Positions 6,208 through 8,296 of a stretch of 8,296 bases of DNA are shown piece after piece; position 1 is the stretch's first letter, and the number at the start of each line of letters is the position of its first letter. The notes under the pieces were generated by a model. It did no database searches and was not told the DNA's origin. It worked only from the letters and a program-made list of their open reading frames with translations. The position numbers and the translations under genes were made by a program. This DNA comes from Planctomycetaceae bacterium (GTDB lineage Bacteria; Planctomycetota; Planctomycetia; Pirellulales; Pirellulaceae): contig SLEY01000476.1 in assembly GCA_007124535.1 (NCBI GenBank), positions 1 to 8,296 on the forward strand. Direction: 5' to 3'.

Positions 6208-7149
6208 TCAGGCAAACGACGCCCGCAACACCGCCGGAGCCAACTCGCCAAAACGGTGCGCTCGCCCACTCGCTCGATTGATCAACGTCACACGTGCCGG
6301 GCTGAACAACAAGGGATCGATCCGATAGAAGTCGTGCTCGTACCGCGAAAAAATCCGTCCAAATGGCTCGCCATGATCGTCGGAGGCGTCACTTGGGATC
6401 CGCGGCCCGTGCTTGACCAGCCATTCCTCCGGGTAGTCCACCCACAACGTGACTTCGCCGCCATAAAGAACCGCATCATTGGTTCGCCCGATTCCGGTCA
6501 GATCGTCGGCCGCCACCGGCGGCAGCGGCGCCACCCCAGCGCCGGCCTGAATCCGAGACAAATCCCAACCCAGAGCATGCATTTTGTGCAGGCAAGTCTC
6601 CACTGTCCGGGCCACCACCTGAATGCAACCCGCCAAACTAGCCGTAGGAGCGACCAACAAGGTCAACTGATCAGGCCCCACTCCGCATTCACGGGCGATC
6701 CGCTCGCAAATCACGGCGTCGGGCATTTGAGCACATTCCAAAACCCCCACGACCTGATCCGCTTGTTCCGTGCCTCCGATCTGCGAAAACAGTTCCTCAC
6801 GCCCTCGGGCGGCCCGCATGGGCCCGGAACCCATCGCAAAGAAGCCCGCCGCGGCGATCTGCCAGCCGGCGTACTGCGCCGCCATGCACGCCCGAACCGG
6901 ATGGTCCGTGTGGACCTGGACTGCCCAACCCTGCCCTACCTCCGGATGCGAGGGGACCAAAGCCACCCGGCCGAGTCCCGCCATGCAGACTTCCGCCAGC
7001 ACGATTCCACAAGCCAAACCGCCGGGCGATGCGACCCCACAGTCGATCAGGCACGTGCCACCCGACCCGTGAAACACACCGACCCGAAACTCCTCGGAAC
7101 GTTCTCGCAACGGCTGGCATCGCCGCAACGCCATCTGATTCAAGTTCAT
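6208..7149 (-). CDS. mch: Methenyltetrahydromethanopterin cyclohydrolase (Mch)
   Basis: Mch reversibly hydrolyses methenyl-H4MPT to formyl-H4MPT in the cytoplasm. It is a central step of the archaeal-type C1 pathway, used by methylotrophs and planctomycetes for formaldehyde oxidation. The 313-residue product matches the family length and has its signature blocks: GTCLIDCGVASPGG (31-44), HTDHPVRACMAAQYAGW (80-96), GGTEQADQVVGVLE (125-138), APTASLAGCIQVVAR (167-181) and GVAPLPPVAADDL followed by GRTNDAVLYGG (221-231). The start at ATG 7149 gives MNLNQMALRRCQPL, matching the family N-terminus. Its ribosome site is weak: AAGGAAG lies 13 bases upstream. A frame that opens at 7311 would add 54 residues without family resemblance. 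It is the first gene of a pair with the ATP-grasp ligase. Other pathway genes (fae, mtd, fhc) are not in the window. Confidence 0.95.
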   Translation of the reverse strand: MNLNQMALRRCQPLRERSEEFRVGVFHGSGGTCLIDCGVASPGGLACGIVLAEVCMAGLGRVALVPSHPEVGQGWAVQVHTDHPVRACMAAQYAGWQIAAAGFFAMGSGPMRAARGREELFSQIGGTEQADQVVGVLECAQMPDAVICERIARECGVGPDQLTLLVAPTASLAGCIQVVARTVETCLHKMHALGWDLSRIQAGAGVAPLPPVAADDLTGIGRTNDAVLYGGEVTLWVDYPEEWLVKHGPRIPSDASDDHGEPFGRIFSRYEHDFYRIDPLLFSPARVTLINRASGRAHRFGELAPAVLRASFA

Positions 7150-7316
7150 CAGGGGGCCTGAACTTCCTTCGAAAGGCAAGACACAACCGAAGCCGCGAGA
7201 AACTCCGCTCGACGGCCACAAAAACAGGGTCCACACCGTGTCCCGGCCTACCGGTTGACGTCGGCTCCAATTTAATGGCGAACGCCACGGGCAGCAACGG
7301 TGCGTGCTCACCTACT

Positions 7317-7372
7317 GGGCATCCCTCCGGTCGGCACGGTGACGTGACTCGTTTCGGGTGAGACGGATGCCC
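7317..7372 (-). promoter_or_regulatory. Candidate structured element in the mch 5' leader
   Basis: A perfect 8-bp inverted repeat, 7317-7324 (GGGCATCC) with 7365-7372 (GGATGCCC), encloses a 40-base interior. On the minus strand the interior contains a CACG-UCAC-CGUG hairpin and a short CUC/GAG extension of the closing stem. Further toward mch there is a TGGC-GTTC-GCCA hairpin. The position, about 170-220 bases before the mch start, fits a long leader. It matches no riboswitch class I can recognise. The stems are seen; function is inference. Confidence 0.3.
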
Positions 7373-7464
7373 TATTAGTCCACGGATATCGCACGCGGTT
7401 GAGGATGGCGCCATTCCGCAGATCGTTGAACGCCCCGCACGATTTCCGGCCGTTCATGCCGACT

Positions 7465-7485
7465 CGGCAAACTGTGCCGGTTTTT
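7465..7485 (+). terminator. Terminator-like hairpin upstream of the last gene
   Basis: CGGCA (7465-7469) pairs with TGCCG (7475-7479) around a five-base loop and can be lengthened by one U-G pair; TTTTT follows at 7481-7485. On the + strand this has the form of a short intrinsic terminator, about 145 bases before ATG 7631. The stem is short and no + strand gene ends just upstream, so it is either an attenuator-like element in a long leader or chance. Confidence 0.3.
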
Positions 7486-7508
7486 CGGATTATTTCACTT
7501 TTTTCGAA

Positions 7509-7532
7509 AGTTCCGATTGCGCGAGTTCCGAT
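7509..7532 (+). repeat. Duplicated AGTTCCGAT, 15-bp period
   Basis: Identical 9-mers occur at 7509-7517 and 7524-7532, about 100 bases upstream of the last gene and next to the AT-rich patch. A paired direct repeat in a divergent promoter region could be a regulator-binding site. Two copies alone are weak evidence. Confidence 0.3.
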
Positions 7533-7630
7533 ACCTGATCCAACGGACGGAACGGCTTGGTCGTTGACCGGACCGGAACGCGTGATCGGGCGGGGGGCCT
7601 GAACCTTTTTCGCACAGTGAGGAATCGCCC

Positions 7631-8296
7631 ATGTACGTTGCTCTGCAGAACATTCGCAAGTGGTATCTTGCCGCGCTGCTGGGGGTCCTGGCAATTGGGT
7701 TGCCGGCCCCCTACGCCGCGGGGCAGACCAGCCGCCGGCCCGTGCTTGCGCCGCCTGCGAATCAGCTGCGCTCGGCCACCAGGGGGACCCGCAGTTCGGC
7801 CAGCCATTCGCGGGTTCGTCCGGCCAGCCACCGAGCGATCACGGAAGATGAGATTGTGGCGGGGGGGACCTATCTCCAGGATCCCGAAACTGGCCAATTG
7901 TATGCCACCGACGGCAACGTCCTGCCCGGCAGGCCCCCGACCGTTTCGATGAACCCTGCCTCCCACCCCAATTCGGACGCGTCGGAAGACGAGTTCTTCG
8001 AACACGACGAACTCTTCGAACACGACGGGTACATCGAATTTGATCAACAGGGTGGCTGGGTCGAATACGACGGATACGTGGAATATGGGGCTCCGATGGC
8101 CAGCTGTGGCACCACCAGCTGCGATACGCTGGCAATGACCCCCTGTACGCTGTTTCCCGCGGGCAATTTGGAAGTCTCGGCCGGGGTCCAAGGCTTTACC
8201 GGGCCACGGAATCGAGGTGGCGGAGGCAGCTTCGGCTTTCACCAAAGCGTGAACTGGGCGGTGCCCTTCCCCGCCTTCGCTTGCCTGGGAGGGCAA
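7631..8296 (+). CDS. Exported planctomycete protein with acidic aromatic repeats, 5' part (partial)
   Basis: The frame is open from ATG 7631 to the window end (222 codons, no stop). GAGG (7619-7622) sits eight bases before the ATG. Residues 1-30 form a signal peptide (MYVALQNIRKWYLAALLGVL, then AIGLPAPYAA). A basic Ser/Arg/Pro-rich linker (32-70) is followed by TYLQDPETGQLYATDGNVLPG, then an acidic aromatic stretch (120-152) with repeated FEHD, EFD, EYD and EYG units. Four cysteines lie in ASCGTTSCDTLAMTPCTLF plus one near the end (159, 164, 172, 218; the count within that block is three). Residues 181-212 (EVSAGVQGFTGP, then GGSFGFHQSVNWAVPFP) recall the start of the DUF6666-type domain of planctomycete proteins, possibly an outer-membrane barrel; this family link is from memory. 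The function is unknown. It is divergent from mch, so a shared role is not implied. Confidence 0.8.
   Translation, partial: MYVALQNIRKWYLAALLGVLAIGLPAPYAAGQTSRRPVLAPPANQLRSATRGTRSSASHSRVRPASHRAITEDEIVAGGTYLQDPETGQLYATDGNVLPGRPPTVSMNPASHPNSDASEDEFFEHDELFEHDGYIEFDQQGGWVEYDGYVEYGAPMASCGTTSCDTLAMTPCTLFPAGNLEVSAGVQGFTGPRNRGGGGSFGFHQSVNWAVPFPAFACLGGQ
7996..8027 (+). repeat. 14-bp direct repeat inside the last gene
   Basis: CTTCGAACACGACG occurs at 7996-8009 and 8014-8027, an 18-bp (six-codon) period in frame. It encodes the two FEHD units at the start of the acidic aromatic stretch. Near-identity at the DNA level suggests recent duplication of the unit. Confidence 0.7.

Larger units (their letters stand above)
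7150..7630. other. Divergent intergenic region of about 480 bases
   Basis: It separates mch (leftward) from the exported-protein gene (rightward) and must hold both promoters. Frames open here on either strand show no start signal or family resemblance. Seen within it are a hairpin-rich stretch in the probable mch leader (7317-7372), a terminator-like hairpin facing right (7465-7485), an AT-rich patch (about 7481-7510), and a duplicated AGTTCCGAT. No convincing -35/-10 pair was found for either gene. Confidence 0.6.

Noticed and set aside
6174..6269. N-terminal extension of the ATP-grasp protein
   Set aside because: It would overlap the end of mch, lacks conservation with RimK-like enzymes, and the internal ATG at 6173 has a good Shine-Dalgarno and begins the expected MRLAVLG strand.
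7317..7372. tRNA gene suggested by the 8-bp closing stem
   Set aside because: The enclosed segment is too short for a tRNA and lacks a TTCGA-type T arm and a recognisable anticodon stem.
6797..7414. Minus-strand frame overlapping mch and its leader
   Set aside because: It is an out-of-frame shadow of the 5' half of mch and shows no domain. I considered a frameshifted gene in the leader but found no family resemblance.
7490..8296. Long minus-strand open frame opposite the last gene
   Set aside because: The + strand frame has a ribosome site, a signal peptide, in-frame repeats and a plausible domain. The minus frame has none of these and runs off the window edge.

Overview
The window looks like chromosomal DNA of a planctomycete, probably from the Pirellulales. 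This rests on three things: a GC-rich sequence full of exported proteins from families expanded in that phylum (NPCBM, DUF1080, Tat-exported Gfo/Idh/MocA oxidoreductase, SUMF1-domain protein); a bacterial methenyltetrahydromethanopterin cyclohydrolase gene (mch), a C1 trait known in planctomycetes and methylotrophs; and a last gene that resembles a planctomycete-specific secreted protein. The lineage is inferred from gene content only.

Layout, left to right. The + strand carries the 3' end of an NPCBM-type carbohydrate-binding protein (2-436) and then an exported DUF1080 protein (508-1272). They run convergently into a minus-strand unit transcribed leftward: a SUMF1-fold protein (4966-3782), an ApbE-type FAD:protein FMN transferase (3782-2745) that overlaps it by one base, and a Tat-exported Gfo/Idh/MocA oxidoreductase (2671-1307) after a 73-base gap holding hairpins. 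A gap of about 325 bases (4967-5291) follows, with a nested inverted repeat whose inner arms match perfectly over 20 bp, next to three copies of a 15-bp direct repeat. Next comes a second minus-strand pair, mch (7149-6208) and a RimK-like ATP-grasp ligase (6173-5292), separated by 34 bases. A gene-free stretch of about 480 bases (7150-7630) separates mch from a divergent + strand gene (7631 to the window end) encoding the first 222 residues of an exported protein with acidic, aromatic-rich repeats.

How the parts may work together. mch and the ATP-grasp gene form a cytoplasmic C1 module: Mch interconverts methenyl- and formyl-tetrahydromethanopterin, and the ligase probably adds an amino acid (glutamate in the known homologues) to a C1 cofactor. 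The SUMF1-fold/apbE pair is translationally coupled and both products carry export signals, suggesting a shared extracytoplasmic flavoprotein-related role. The SUMF1-fold protein lacks the cysteine pair of true formylglycine-generating enzymes, so it is probably not a sulfatase activator. The NPCBM, DUF1080 and Gfo/Idh/MocA proteins fit extracytoplasmic handling of sugars or glycans. No rRNA, tRNA, CRISPR array, transposase or integrase was seen.
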